A DNA stretch of 64,000 nucleotides, taken from positions 1 to 64,000 of the forward strand of contig VZSE01002188.1 in the NCBI GenBank assembly GCA_013398275.1, written 5' to 3'. Positions 13,601 to 26,400 of this stretch are shown here, in pieces. Every line of letters begins with the position of its first letter. Position 1 is the first letter of the stretch. The notes beneath the pieces were generated by a model that made no database searches, was not told the DNA's origin, and was given only the letters and a program-made list of their open reading frames with translations. The position numbers and the translations under genes are program-made. Source of the DNA: Promerops cafer (lineage: Eukaryota; Chordata; Aves; Passeriformes; Nectariniidae).

Positions 13601-15195
13601 TTATATATAGATATTGTAGCAAAGCACCTTATCTTGAATTTTTACCAGTGTGAAAAATGAATCAATATGATTAAAAATATAATTTTCCTTCTCTTTCATA
13701 TATCCCCATAAGAAGAAAAATAGGGAAAAAACCCACAAACACATGAAAACCAACAACATTAAACCACAAAGCGCACACACAAACAAAAAAACCCAAATAC
13801 TTTCCAGTAATTCTATTTCTTCATCTTACTGAACTAAATACAAGTCTATCACCATTCATTTCCATGCTTAATGAAGTAAATATCTAATCCTGTTGATGAC
13901 AATATATGATAACAAAGTGTAATCCCAATATATACATATTTTCTGCTGCGGTTCACAAAAATAGAAATTGAGAAATGTAGGCCCTTCATGACATAACGCA
14001 AGTTTTTTCCTACAGCTCCAATCACCACTGTCTTTTATGTCTTTTTCATCTGCTTTGTTAATGGCAGAAACTCTTGGGAAGTTCAGCTAGAAACCAAAAT
14101 AGAAAACAAATAAATAAATACATTTAATATGTTCAAGAAGAAGTTAAAATTCCCCTAAAATATTTATGAGAGGTGACTCACATTGCTTTGAATAGCATAA
14201 GGAACTTAAGTTATTTATTTGTTTCTGTGATACAGTAGAGCAGATATTAATTCTGGTTTAGACTGGGAGATTACTTACTATTTTAAATATGTTTATTATT
14301 CATATGGAGGTGTCACAATATTTTTTTTTTTAATAATGGAAAGTTATAAATTTTTCACCTACCATACACTACCTCAAAGATTACTTTAAAAATTGCCAGA
14401 TAAACATCTCACCTAAGAACAACCTAGGACACTGAAAGAATCACTTTACTGTGGATTTGTGAAATTAATTTTTAACTACATTTAAAGTTTGAAAGGGAGC
14501 TGTGTGTTAGTGACTTCATCCTCCAATTACTGAGACTTAGTTCATTTTAGGCATAACTGTAAGTACTATAAATGTCTTTCTCCATAATAATAGCAATCTG
14601 CATGATATTCTGTCATCAGCCTCTTATTAAAGTTTAGGTGAAATTTGAGTCTAAATGCTGATCTCAAGAGAATAACCCCTTTTTATACCAAAAAGTAATC
14701 ATTTAATAAAAAACAACAAACTTTTTATTGGCTTCAACTCTTAGAATAATTTGCATCCAAGTGCCACAGTATTGTGGAAATACAGGTCACCCTTCTGCAC
14801 AGCCCCATCCTTTTTATCACTCTTCATTCTAATCTTGTCAAGTGGAAAATGTATCTCAAAAGCATAGAAGAGACATCTACATTACTCCTAAGTAGTCATA
14901 GCCAGCCCTGCATCCTTCATAACATCTCTGATTAGAGCCAGGAGTAGTAATTTAGGCTTCTACCAACAAAGCAAATTAGATGTAGCAATGCTTAGTTGTA
15001 TTTCAGACTTTTACTTGCATTCTTCATTAGTGTGACTGATAAAAAAAAAAGTGCTGCCTTCAGAGCAGTGCCCCAAGCCATGTTATATCTTGTCTCAGGA
15101 GAACTGTAATGTCAGGGTTAGAATCATTGTTTTTCTTGATGATTTCTTTTGCCACTAGGAAGATTTCATGCTTTCTGACACATAGCCTGAAGCAG
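7668..15195. other. Unique AT-rich non-coding sequence
   Basis: This is a 7.5-kb stretch without a recognisable gene or transposon. It contains an A-run of about 18 at 11275-11292 and an A/C-rich tract near 13725-13795. Open frames (for example 12769-13026 plus, 12110-12328 minus, 13601-13786 minus) are short, rich in Phe, Leu, Ile and Lys as expected from AT-rich DNA, and show no family signature. Confidence 0.5.
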
Positions 15196-15199
15196 AAAC

Positions 15200-15330
15200 T
15201 AAAGCATTATTCTGAGCACAGGCTCACTTTTCCAACAGGGAAGGCCAAGGCCCATTTGGAATTAAATCTGGCTAAGGATGTAAAGGGTAAGAAGAAGTGT
15301 TTCTTCAAATATACCATGGACAACAATGGA
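15200..15330 (+). mobile_element. CR1 LINE fragment (ORF2, upstream of RT)
   Basis: The plus-strand frame at 15109-15396 includes GKAKAHLELNLAKDVKGKKK followed by CFFKYTMDN. This matches the conserved CR1 ORF2 block of the form KAHLELNLARDVKGNKKGFYRYI that lies between the endonuclease and reverse transcriptase domains. It is a small relic; sequence on either side is no longer alignable by eye. The open frame as a whole should not be taken as a host gene. The same block is present antisense in the CR1 copy at 4870-6700. Confidence 0.7.
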
Positions 15331-15423
15331 CATCATTCATTGCTCAACTTGTGTCATGTGTCACTGTTTTTTTCCAAGCTATTTTTTTCTCATTAATTTA
15401 AGCAGAAGATAGAGGTGAGTTTT

Positions 15424-15536
15424 GGGGGGGGGGGGGGGGNNNNNNNNNNNNNNNNNNNNNNNNNNNNNNNNNNNNNNNNNNNNNNNNNNNNNNNNNNNNN
15501 NNNNNNNNNNNNTTTTTTTTTTTTTTGTTTTTTTTT
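15424..15536. other. Assembly gap (73 N) between poly-G and poly-T
   Basis: A run of 16 G (15424-15439) leads into 73 N (15440-15512), followed by 14 T, one G and 9 T. The homopolymers on both sides suggest sequencing drop-out. The true length and content are unknown. Confidence 0.95.
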
Positions 15537-18500
15537 ATCTCATGCTCTATCATGCATATAACATGAAATAACAACATAAATACTTTAAGGAACAGTACAT
15601 GGAAAATATATGATCATGAAATTTCTTTGGTGTTGCACTACTATACATATGTACATGCTGACCCTCAATCTTTCCTGATGAATTTCTCCTTTACTATACC
15701 TCAACAACATATGTTTATCTATTAAAACACGGCTGTTTTCAAGCAAGTGGAAACAACCAAATATTCAAAGGATTCAAAACATTACAAGACTAGGGAATTT
15801 TACTTTACTCAGTTTCTCAGTGTGAAAAAAGTAGAAGATAAAATTGAATAGCTGCAACAGCTATTTATTATTAACAGCAGCAATTTATTATTAAGTATTC
15901 AAATTGCTACTCATACATTACACATAAACAAGATCCATGCTCAAGAAAAATGATTCCTAAGATTAATACTTCTTTTTATTTGTTTCCAATAGTTTTCCCA
16001 AAGATGACAGGATATCCTGCAATCATAAAAATAGAGGGTAAAAGCTTGAACCATCAGCTCTTTTTCTTAGATCACTTCATATTAAAAACTACAACTCAAA
16101 CCAGAAAATAGCAGTGTAACTATATTCCCTCAAAACCATCCATAATTAAAGCTTTCATGAGTAATAGTTCTACCATGTTATGTCTCATACCAGCTACATT
16201 TCTTCTGAAAGAAAAAATATCAATCTAGAACTCACTTTTTGTATCTATTAATTTGTATTAATAACTCTCCTGGGGAAAAACATAAGGATGGGAATCAGAC
16301 ATAACTAATGACAGTAGTGGTGCCCCTGATATATGTCTGTCCAGAGATTAAACATTTACCAGAAAAAAGAAATTTAGAAGTATAAGTTTTAAGTCATTTC
16401 CAGACTAAGATGTTTGATTCCATGTTTGCCATAGCATCATTAGGGAGCAAATGTAAGAAGCATGAAGACAAAAGTAGAACAAATTAGAGGAAGGGTAGCT
16501 TTGGTTTAGTAGTTGAGTCTCTCTGGTTCAGGAAAGTTCTTAATTCTTTCAGAGAAACCTATTTCCACATGGTTTTTAGGGAAATGGAACTTGACAGGTC
16601 CAAGATGTACTTATCTATCTCTTCTTTAACTTTCAAAATTAAATGTAGCTCACCATGTGTGTGTACATGCACATTTATGATGAGCATCTGTATATTTAAA
16701 CATTAGACTCCAGAAAGTTGGCTAGGTTTTGGGCATATTGTCATGTCTGGTAGCGGACCATATAAAGGTTTGTTGGAGTTTTTTACTGCCATCTGTCCTT
16801 GGCATCATTAATCCCTTTAGGTAAGAATAATTTCTTCTCTACCTCTTAGGATATATTTACTGTATTACTCTTCCTGTAGTGGTGTATGTTTCTTGTGCGT
16901 TTCTCTTTGCTTTCCCCTTGCTTGATCTGACAGACTGTGAATCATTAAACAGAGACGGAGAAGGAGAAAAAAATGGTTTTCACTGGATCTTAATGCACAG
17001 ATACAATTTCTCAAGGTTCTGAGGGTTTTTTGGTCAATTGCTCCTGGTCTTCTGTTAAGCAGAAAGCAATGGTCTTAACACTATAAGTAATGCTGACTGT
17101 GTTCACAAGATGCTGATCTAAACATGAAAAGATGTATACTATTTAAACTTTGATCTTCAGTATTTTCTCCAAAGGGAAACAAAAAGGTACTTAAAAATAT
17201 GAGGAGATTCTCTGTATTCTCACAGTCAGAAAAATGCTCCTTCACACAGGACCTTTATATACCTCCATTTGGTGAAATCTTTATGACTTTTTTTAAAAAA
17301 TAGGCTCTGATTTAGAAAATAGACACTTTTTTTTTTTTTTTTTTTAACATGGGGAAGAATAAACACAATCCTTCTCACTGCTAGGGAAGCATTGGTATTT
17401 CTGGGTTAAAGAGACATGCTTGTTGTTTGCTGACTGGCTTGATAAATCTATATATTATTAATTTGCAGTAGCTTATATTTCTCAGAAGGGTTGAAAAAGA
17501 GTCAGATTTAAGTCTTGTTTGGAAAGTGTGTGTTAAAACATTCTCCTCACAGTAGGATTTGTGATTTGTCAAACTGAAGAATTGTTTCTATGTGTGCATT
17601 TCCCTTCTTAAAGAAGTATTCCATCCACTATAGCATTATATAAAATTGGGAAAGATCTCCTTTTCCCTTACAGTTATCTGAGAAGGTGTAATGTGCAAAT
17701 TTATTTGGAAGAGAGCTCATTGTGAAAATCATAAAATCTTGAGAGGGTAAAACTGAACTGGAGTGTTTGCAGAGAAATGGAACAAGACATGCCCCAAAAA
17801 TGTTTTCTCATGAAAGCAGAAATACTTAAATTGACTAGAGATAATATAGAAATTCCCATTTGAATTGCATTGCTAAAGCTAAGCAGCAAGGGGTAACTCA
17901 GACAACATTTTGACATTTTGTGTATGACTCAGGTGATAACTGCTCCAACCTCCCTAACCCAGAACCCTCCTGCCTGGCTGCTGTGGCCCATTCCAGTACC
18001 AGTGATCCCTGTCAGGATCCCTGTCCAGGCTGAGAGGTGCTGCTTCTAATTTACAGGTTCAAACACTAATGAAGCTGAATATGTATCCCAGAGACTTGCA
18101 GAAACACTAAGAGGACATTGTCACAGTCACAGCTGTGGCTACAGAGATGGCCACAGAAAAGGTGCTGCCTTCAACAACACATATATAGAGAACTCAGATT
18201 TCATAAGATGTAAGAATTTAGGACTGACTGCAGTGAGCAAGCATAGAGCTCAGACAGACATATATGGACTGGACTCATTTTATACATCACCAGCCCCGTT
18301 TATGGCACTTTCTGTCTCACCCAAACCAATTGTTCCTTTCTTCTTCCCCTTCCCCTGCACATCCCTTCTTAGGTCTGTACAACTTCATTAATTCCAGTAA
18401 GAGTCTCCCCTCATTTACCATCTTCCTACTTGCAAAGTCCATGCTGAACTTCCTGGAAGAGGTGTTTGTAGCGTATGCGTTGTCCTTGAATGAGTGTAAC

Positions 18501-18554
18501 TAATAAGGTTTGTGTCTTGAAATTGTCTCTATGAGGTGTTTTTTTTTAATTTGT

Positions 18555-18574
18555 TTGGTTGGTTGGTTGGTTGG
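18555..18574 (+). repeat. (TTGG)5 microsatellite
   Basis: Five perfect TTGG units are followed by a T-run and TTTTGTTTTATTTTTT. It is part of a T/G-rich low-complexity tract from about 18540 to 18596. Confidence 0.9.
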
Positions 18575-20871
18575 TTTTTTTTGTTTTATTTTTTAAGGTC
18601 TGTGTCTCTGTACATTTTGTTTCTTCTTTTCCCTTATTTTCCCAGTTTACAAATTTGATGAAAATAGGAAGCTAGAACCCAGCTTGGATTTAGGAATCTT
18701 CCTAGGTAACTAAAAGTTAGATACAAAATACTCAGCCAGATCCTGTTTTGTGATTACAGCTTGAATCTGATGGTATTTCAGTGTTTTAGAACTGACATAC
18801 ATTTTTTTTTCCTCTAAGACAATAATACTTTGGATTTATAGAATGCCTGTCATTCAGAGATCTCAAAGGACTTTACTAGAAACAATAAAGCTTGAACTAT
18901 TCAGTAAGATTCTCTTTTCATTTGGATATTATTTTCTCACTGTTCTATCTCACTCAGATGATTAAATTTATGTATGTGTTTTTATTTTCATTTACAAGCT
19001 ACATGAAATCTATCTACCTGACTTGGAGTTTATTCCTCTTTTCAGTATTAAATTTTCTGTATTAACTTTAATTACATGAACACTAATGCATACATACAAT
19101 TTAAAATATGATCTCACCATATTGCAGTCTTTCCATCTTAAATCAATAATATCAACTGGATAATAATAATAAAGAAATGTGACCAAAAATACTATAAGGA
19201 CTATAAAAAGAGTGAAGAGAGTATCAGTGTGCTTATTCTGTTAAGACCAAGGAAAAACAAAGGTAATCAGACTGCTGACTACAGTCTAGCCAGGGGTAAT
19301 AATCCCCATTTCATCAGGTACATTTAAAAAATTGTGTTTCACATTCCTCTAAAGCAGCTTTGCACATGTCACAGCACAAATTAGTGAAGTCTAAATTTCA
19401 GCTCAAGGCTCCATGTGTCATTTAATGGCATACACTTGCTAACTGTAGCCAAAAGCAGACTTCCATCAGGGACACTGAAACTCCTCATTTACATAAGAAT
19501 GGGAAGTTAATTGTGCTACAGATATTCTGGCTTCCCCAAGGAATTCATTAAGCATGCAGAACTTGGTGAGAATATAACTTAACTGACATTTCTAGGAAAG
19601 CAGGGAAATTCGACTTCAGAAACACCACCTTTGGAAACAAAATAAATTGTTTAATATTAATTTGATTCAAACCTTTCCAGATTGTGTGTGGAATACTTAT
19701 TACACTCTCATTTCTGGAGTGATTTTCTAGATACATGTAGCTACTTAGAGTAAGTTTTCTTCCTTTTCAGAGTAGGATTCTGAGCTGGTCCTATTATTTG
19801 ACAAGAGGATTTACACTTACATTTGCTGCTGAGGAATTAAAAAAAGAAAAAGAAAAGCTGGGTGACATTTTGCATCTTATACACGTATAGTAAGCAAGCA
19901 CTCAGAGTATTCATTTTAAAAAGTACAAAAAAGATTGTACAAGGTATTTATTACAATATTTTATTATAACTATATAAGTTGTAAAAATATAACAATAATA
20001 ATGCTATTATAGATAAGATACAGTCTCCAACAAAAGGGTGCAACACTTCTTATATCGAAAAAGAGTCTTACTGTGAAGAAGTTGCTTTCACAATTTCCCC
20101 TACAATGGCTGTGGTCAACTGAAAAAGTTAGAAAGTATTCCAGTGTAGTAACATTTATTTCTCACAAAGACTTTTTTCCTTATGGAATCTACTTTTTTTT
20201 GGTATGAATTATTATTAGACGGAAAAGAAATATTCACGTAATGGAGAGGAGGGATCTGTTTATAAGTTACAGGCATTTTATTTATTTCAAGAATAATTTT
20301 TAGATTTTTTTTTCTGGATTATGGAGGAACTATAAAATCATGTTTTTAATGATCTATTCTGACAGAAAACTAATTTATGTATATGTACAGTATATAAAAA
20401 TATTTATATTTCCATACATTGAAGAGTCTTTACCTATTTTAGTTTAATTTTATTTTATGCATGCTCATTCACTGCTGAAAGTTTCTAGTCAATTAAAGAG
20501 TTTTCCCATACAATACTATGAAGACAATAGTAAAAATTTGTTAGCTATTCCCTGCAATAAGATTTTAAATGTTTTAACAACACATGGCACATCAGCTTAA
20601 GACTATATGCTTCTTTCACTTATTTTTTACAGGGACTTTAACTTCTAATTTAATTTTTATCAGCAGTCTTATAGTATTATTGCTGTCATTAAAAAGAAGG
20701 TTTAGCTTGTCATGGCATTAAATTGACTGAATGTTAATAACCCTACAATTTTGCACAAATAAAAAAAAAAAAGAGGAAGACTTTATTCTTGCAATCAATT
20801 TTATTTTTAAATTTAATTAAAATCAATTCATTTAATAATTAATTGTAATTGTGAAAATGTATTCACAAGGC

Positions 20872-20885
20872 TGTGTGTGTGTGTG
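20872..20885 (+). repeat. (TG)7 dinucleotide repeat
   Basis: Seven uninterrupted TG units lie in otherwise unique AT-rich sequence. Confidence 0.9.
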
Positions 20886-22615
20886 CATAGTAAGTGCAGA
20901 GGAAAAGAATATATTTATTCTTTTATTGGTTCACATATCCAATTGTATTGTAAATGTCTTATAACCCACTGCAGTTTCATACCACAGTATGCAATCAAAT
21001 AGAACAGTTCAGTATAAAAATAATATAGATCATATTATTGCCTTTTCTGAACTATTTCTGAAAAATCCTATGATAGGGATAAATCAAGTGTACCATGTAC
21101 ATTTTACTATTTCAAATGCATTTAAAAATTATATCTATAAGCTTAAGTAGGGACAGCTGCAGTAGAAAAATAGTAATGTCCTTACTTCAGGGAACAAGGT
21201 GTATAGATTGAAGGATAGTAAAAGAACAATATTCAATTCAATTCTGAAAAGATCAGGAGGGAAATAAACAGCACAATAACAATAAATAACACAGGCAAAA
21301 TTAGACTGCAATGCTGTCGTCTAGCATGAACAATATTAAGTGGCAGAAGAGAGAGAAGCCTTATGAGTCCTTTTCACTGAAGTTTAAAGCCTAAAAAATA
21401 AGATGGGTAACCACGTGCTTGACATCTGTAAAAATCTCTGAGAAAACTGGTATCTCTTAAACTGCTAAAAGGAAGATAATCATTATGTTATAGTATTATC
21501 AGACTGTCAACTTTATAAGAGTGATGCAATAGGATTAGAGGGTAGGGAATAGTACTGTATGTGAAGGATATTATGTGAAGGAAAAAAGAAGCTCTTCAGA
21601 ATCTTTGTGGGTGGCATTCATAAACTAAGTATTAGGGTTAAGCTATCAACACCCTAAGCAGGGTGACTGTTATACTCAGGAAATATTAAGTGATATTAAA
21701 GAAGCTTCAAAATCAGTAAGAGTAGTAGTAAGAGTTCTAGCTAGCCACACATGGGCTGGACTAATGCCTTGCCAACATGAGATGCAGAATGGCTGCTTTC
21801 TAGAACTAGTCTTGGAACTCACAGGTAAAGATGCCATTCTCATCTGGACTCTGGTAATAACACCCAGGATTCAGTACAAAAGATATTAGTGGAATAATAA
21901 TATAATAAACACAAAAAAAATTAACTTTAGGATTGTAGCAGAAGAAAGTAGGCAAAATAAATTGAGGAAGTTTATACCTATTTTCAAGAAGTGGACTACA
22001 AGAAAATTAGGAAAAGGAAAAAAATAGCACAAGAAACCTAAAGAACCAGTCTAAATATTAAGTGGTCTGAAAGGAGCCAGCAGGGTGTTTTTAGAGAGCC
22101 AGATAACAATATGTACCCCAACTCAGAATGAAAGTGGAATTTCCCACTCCCCATCCCCTCCAAAACAACACCCTATCACCCAAATTAAAGCCCTCACAGT
22201 GACAGAGAAAGTCATCTCCCAGCATATTCTCATATGCTGCATGTCCTGGAACTGTAGAGAAGTATCTATGGATAGTTAGGATGGATGTGAAAGGTGTTTA
22301 ACTGGTAGCAGATGAAGAGCAGTCCTTCCACCTACTGGTAACTCAGGAATCACAGGGATACCTAACACAATTGTAAACAGAAGTCCAGGATATTTTGCAT
22401 GTAACCCAAAGGCTACATGGCACCCAAAGGCTGTCAAGTTTTTGAGGAGTGGGCAAAGGATGCTGAGCTAACATCAACAAATGGACAAGCCTAGTGGGTG
22501 GTAATGATGTGCATAGCAATACTATCAGCTGAGAATAGAACAAAATGCCTCAGTCCAAAAACTATGAGTATATCAAGGAAGCATCAATGGTTAAGATAGT
22601 TTCCAGCTTTCCCCT

Positions 22616-22920
22616 GCATACTGGTTTTGACTGGTTCACAGTGGCTACTCTGGAGCCATGTATTTGGATTTGTGCTGAAAACAGTGTTAATAACATAGAG
22701 ATTTTTTTGTTATTGCTGAACAGGGCTTACACAGAATCAAGAGCCTTTCTGCTTTTTGTACTGCTGCTCTGGCAAAGAAGTTGGGGGTGCATGGGAGCTT
22801 GGCAGGAGACACAGCTGGGACAGGTGACCCAAAATGACCAAAGGGATATTCCAGACCAGATATGACATCATGCTCAGTATATAAAGTGGGGGGAAAAAGG
22901 AGGAAGGGGAAACTATAGAA
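22616..22920 (+). mobile_element. ERVL-type LTR, 5' half with TATA box
   Basis: This plus-strand LTR fragment is of the same family as 1073-1637 but in the opposite orientation. It starts near ATACTGGTTTTGACTGG (the decayed TGT-CTGGTTTCGGCTGG start). It then runs through AAAACAGTGTTAATAACA, TTATTGCTGAACAGGGCTTA, GGAGACACAGCTGGGACAGG, CCAAAGGGATATTCCAGACC and ATGACATCATGCTCAGTATA to a purine-rich GGGGGGAAAAAGGAGGAAGG. It stops there: the downstream R/U5 portion is missing, and a CR1 3' end in the other orientation follows within a few bases. After that CR1 the LTR does not resume, so it looks truncated rather than split. Frames at 22545-22865 and 22687-22932 are inside it. Confidence 0.8.
22878..22885 (+). 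promoter_or_regulatory. LTR TATA box (TATATAAA)
   Basis: A canonical TATA box within CTCAGTATATAAAGTGGG, in the expected place for this LTR family. It is the best-preserved of the family's TATA boxes in the window. Transcription from it would run directly into an antisense CR1. Confidence 0.65.
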
Positions 22921-22925
22921 ACACT

Positions 22926-23415
22926 GAATCATAGAATATTCTGAGTTAGAGAGAACCCATCACGAATGTCAAGTCCAATTCCTGGCCCTGGACAGGACAT
23001 CCCAAGAGTCACACCTTGTGCCCAAAACCACTGTCCAACTTCTTGAACTCTGTCAGGCTTGGCATTGTGACCACTTCCCTGGAGAACTTATTCCAGTGCC
23101 CAGCCAACCTCTGGATGAAGAACCTTCTGATATCCAGGCTAAACCTCCCCCAACTCAGATTCATGGCATTTCCTTGAGTCCTGTCACTGGTCACCAGAGA
23201 AGAGAGTCCCCGTGCCTCCGCTTCCCTGTGAGGATGTTGTAGACTGTAATTTCTCCTCTCAGTCCTCTCTTCTCCAGGCTGAACAGAACTCAGCCACTCC
23301 TCATAAGGCTTCCCCTCCAGATCCTTCACCATCCTCATGGCCCTCCTTTGGATGCTTGCTAATAGCTCAATGTCTTTTCCATGCTGTGGTACCCAAACCC
23401 ACACCTTATGAGGTA
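22926..23415 (-). mobile_element. CR1 LINE, 5'-truncated 3' end
   Basis: This minus-strand CR1 has its 3' tail at the low coordinate, where the plus strand reads AATCATAGAATATTCTGAG, the complement of the CR1 ATTCTATGA octamer tail. A minus-strand frame at 23009-23404 stays open for 131 codons. It includes PQHGKDIELLASIQRRAMRM and VKDLEGKPYEEW, the C-terminal CR1 ORF2 pattern (KDIE-LE-VQRRATK-VKGLE-K-YEERL). After that the frame departs from ORF2 (decayed RRLRGDL segment), so it is a relic, not a gene. It is truncated at the 5' side near 23415, as is usual for CR1. Confidence 0.85.
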
Positions 23416-26400
23416 CAAAGGACAGTGCATCTATGCCTTAAAGTAGACATGGAAGTTAATGAAAGCTGCCTGTAATTCTCTTTAAGAAGGTGTGGAAAGT
23501 CACAATACTGCTTGTTCCATTATTCTTTCTACTTATATTTAGCTTTTCCATATTTGGTTAGAGTCATAGTTGATCCTTCTTTAGGTAGAAGACATTTACT
23601 TTGTTTTCTTCCAACATCTGCAGACTGTTACACTGCAGAATCTAACCTCTACACACTAGTCCAGACACTTCAAAACAAAAACTGTAAAATATTGCAGCAC
23701 TTTTCCATACAGAAACATAAAATTATTATATATTTCTTTGAGTGTAAAATTGTCAGGTTTAATCACCTTTATGTTTTATGCATTATGTACTCGTTTATGA
23801 AAAGTATGCAAAAGGAAGCAATCACCTTTTCTTGAAAATTAAGGAAGAATTGAGTTTATTTCATATTAAAGTGTTCTAAAAATGTCTCCTGTTTTTTCAA
23901 AGCAACATTTCAATCAAATTTTAAAAGGCATGAATGACAGCCCCCTCAAACCAAACTTTTTCTAAGTAACAAAATGCCAGGACAAATTATTCTTTATCTA
24001 CCAGATGACATAGTTTTTGATAAAAAATTACTCATATTTAGCTTGAAAAAATATATCTAAGGAATTTTTAAAGGACCCTGTATTATTTATCTGCCCCATG
24101 AAATAGTTTTTTTTGTAAGAACATCTTGTACACCTTGAAATTCTATATGTAGAAGTTTCATTACTTTATATTTATTTGTCTTTTTATTCAAGTTGCATTT
24201 GAAATTCTACATGTGTGGACACAATTACACAGCTTGATCTGAAAAGCAATAAATAAATTATATGCATGGGGCATTTCTTCAGTGCACACAGGGTGACCCA
24301 CTGAGCTACTGCTGAAATAAATAAAAATAAATTACTCATTTATACTCTAAATCATCTCTCTGGTACCACCCTTACCAGAAGTACTGATGCAAAATGATGA
24401 AGAAGGTAAAGAATTTGTAAACAGTAGTCTCTGTAAGTGGATTTTTAATTTCCATTACTATATCCCTCTTGGATTCATGTCTTTTATTATACCATGCATC
24501 TTGTTATTCTTGTTATATTATTTCATTGATTTTTTCGAAGCATTGTTTGTGTGTTGTGCAACAGCTTGATCTCTGAAGAGCTGCATTTTTTCAATTTCAT
24601 TCCCCATATATTTCTAATGTCAAATGCATTTCATCTCTATAGCAGTACCTTGAAGGAGTGATCATGTTTCTGTAATCCCTTCTTCTTTACATTAGTCAGA
24701 ATAAGTTGGTTTTGAAAACAAATGTTTTGATTAAGCACTAAAATCAGATTTAAAATATGTTACTTATTTTGTATTCGTACATTTTGGCCAATTAAGTTTT
24801 AATATTTATTAGGTAGGTGAAAGAAATTCTCATTATACAAATAAAAGCATAAACATGTGAAACAACTCCAGATTTATGTGTATCTTAGAATAGAGGTCTT
24901 GTAAATCTGTCTCACAAATTTATTTTCTCATCTTTATTTTACACCAAAAAATACACCAGTAACTCTTAAAAATAAAAATTAATGTGTAAGAAATGTGTAA
25001 GAAAACATTAGAGAGAAAATTTGGTCAGTTAACAAGTAGAAGAGAAATATGATCTTCCAACGAAAATTTTAATTTCTAATTAAAAAATAATAAATATATA
25101 GTACTCTGAGCATCTGTGTAAACAGTGCTGATTACTCATTCAGGTAAAATTAATGCATATTGTTTGACAAAACTGTAAAACATCAAATTACTGGTAGTGG
25201 AAAAGACTGAAGAAAGTATTCAAGTAGATTTCATTATAAAATTTCAGTCTTTCTTCAGTGAAGAATCCTTTAATAACTATTTCCTGAAAATGTGCAGGAA
25301 ATCGGGCAAGAGAAAAATTAAATGTCACTTCATGCTTGAGATACTCTTTTAACTAAATGGACAAGTAGTGATGATGTGTATACAAAACCACTATTTAAAC
25401 AGAGAGACTAATGTGCAAATTACAGAACTTTTTTTTTTTTTTTTCAAGGAGAAGCAATATTTCTATTATATGTAATAAAATCAGTTTTGTTAGCTTCTGA
25501 CAGGTATACTCTGAAAGACTTGAGTCTATCTTTGGCTTCAATACATGAACACTTTCCTTTTACAATTTATGTGATCTTACATGTGAAAAAAAGATACTCT
25601 ATAACTTAAGAGATATTCACTAAAATATTTTTTATTTTTACCTTCTATGTTATTGGTAAGTAGAACATTTCTGATCTCTTACAGATTATGGATATTTTTA
25701 AAAATCCACATAATAGATTACATGTATATATTCTCTTTATGGTACATTGATAAAACCTGCATTTTAAGAAGGGATTTCTCTCTACTTTCATTTATTTTAT
25801 CCAACATGGGAGCGTGAATTTTCTTACAGTAAACTTCATTTTTTAGTAATTCATAAAATTCTTATGGAAAATTTGATCATTAAATACTACATAAATTGTG
25901 ATAAATATTTTTAAAAAGTAAATTAGAAGTAGTCAGCAGCTATACTGAAAAATTATTTCTTTAATATTTAAATTCTGTCCTCTTTGAGACACAGAGATAT
26001 TCTCAAAGAAATGCAGCAAATATAACATATAAAACAGGAGAAAAAACATAGAAGACATCTCGTTAACAGTGTAATGCAAATTGTTTGGGTAAAAACATAG
26101 TTTAATATGAAAATAAACCTGGGAGAATTCTCATGCTGCATTGGTTGATGGATTATAAGAATACCTAGGACTTACATGGGGAGTAAGATTCTTGCTGTGC
26201 CACTCCATACAAAATTGATATCACTGTTGTATTACTGTGCTATTTACATTTTTCAAATACCTGCTGGGAATTGGAAAGGATTAGCAAATCATCATTAAGA
26301 ATGCTTCCGTGTTAGATAAGACTTCTTTTGGTTAGACATTTATTTCAATAACTATATTTCCTCCCCTTTTTGCAGTCAGTGGTTTCAGAAACAACAGGTT

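Larger units (their letters stand above)
15537..22614. other. Mostly unique non-coding sequence
   Basis: I see no defensible gene. Contents: a T-run of 19 at 17327-17345; a GC-richer block at about 17930-18490 that I cannot assign to a family; a TTGG repeat at 18555-18574; a TG run at 20872-20885; and an unassigned, moderately GC-richer stretch at about 21950-22610 just upstream of an LTR. This last stretch could be decayed internal ERV sequence, but no retroviral motif or polypurine tract is visible. Open frames at 18264-18503, 19548-19736 and 22085-22279 have no recognisable domain. Confidence 0.45.

Noticed and set aside
23009..23404. 131-codon minus-strand frame as a host gene
   Set aside because: Its residues match the C-terminus of CR1 ORF2, so it is a LINE relic, listed as a mobile element.
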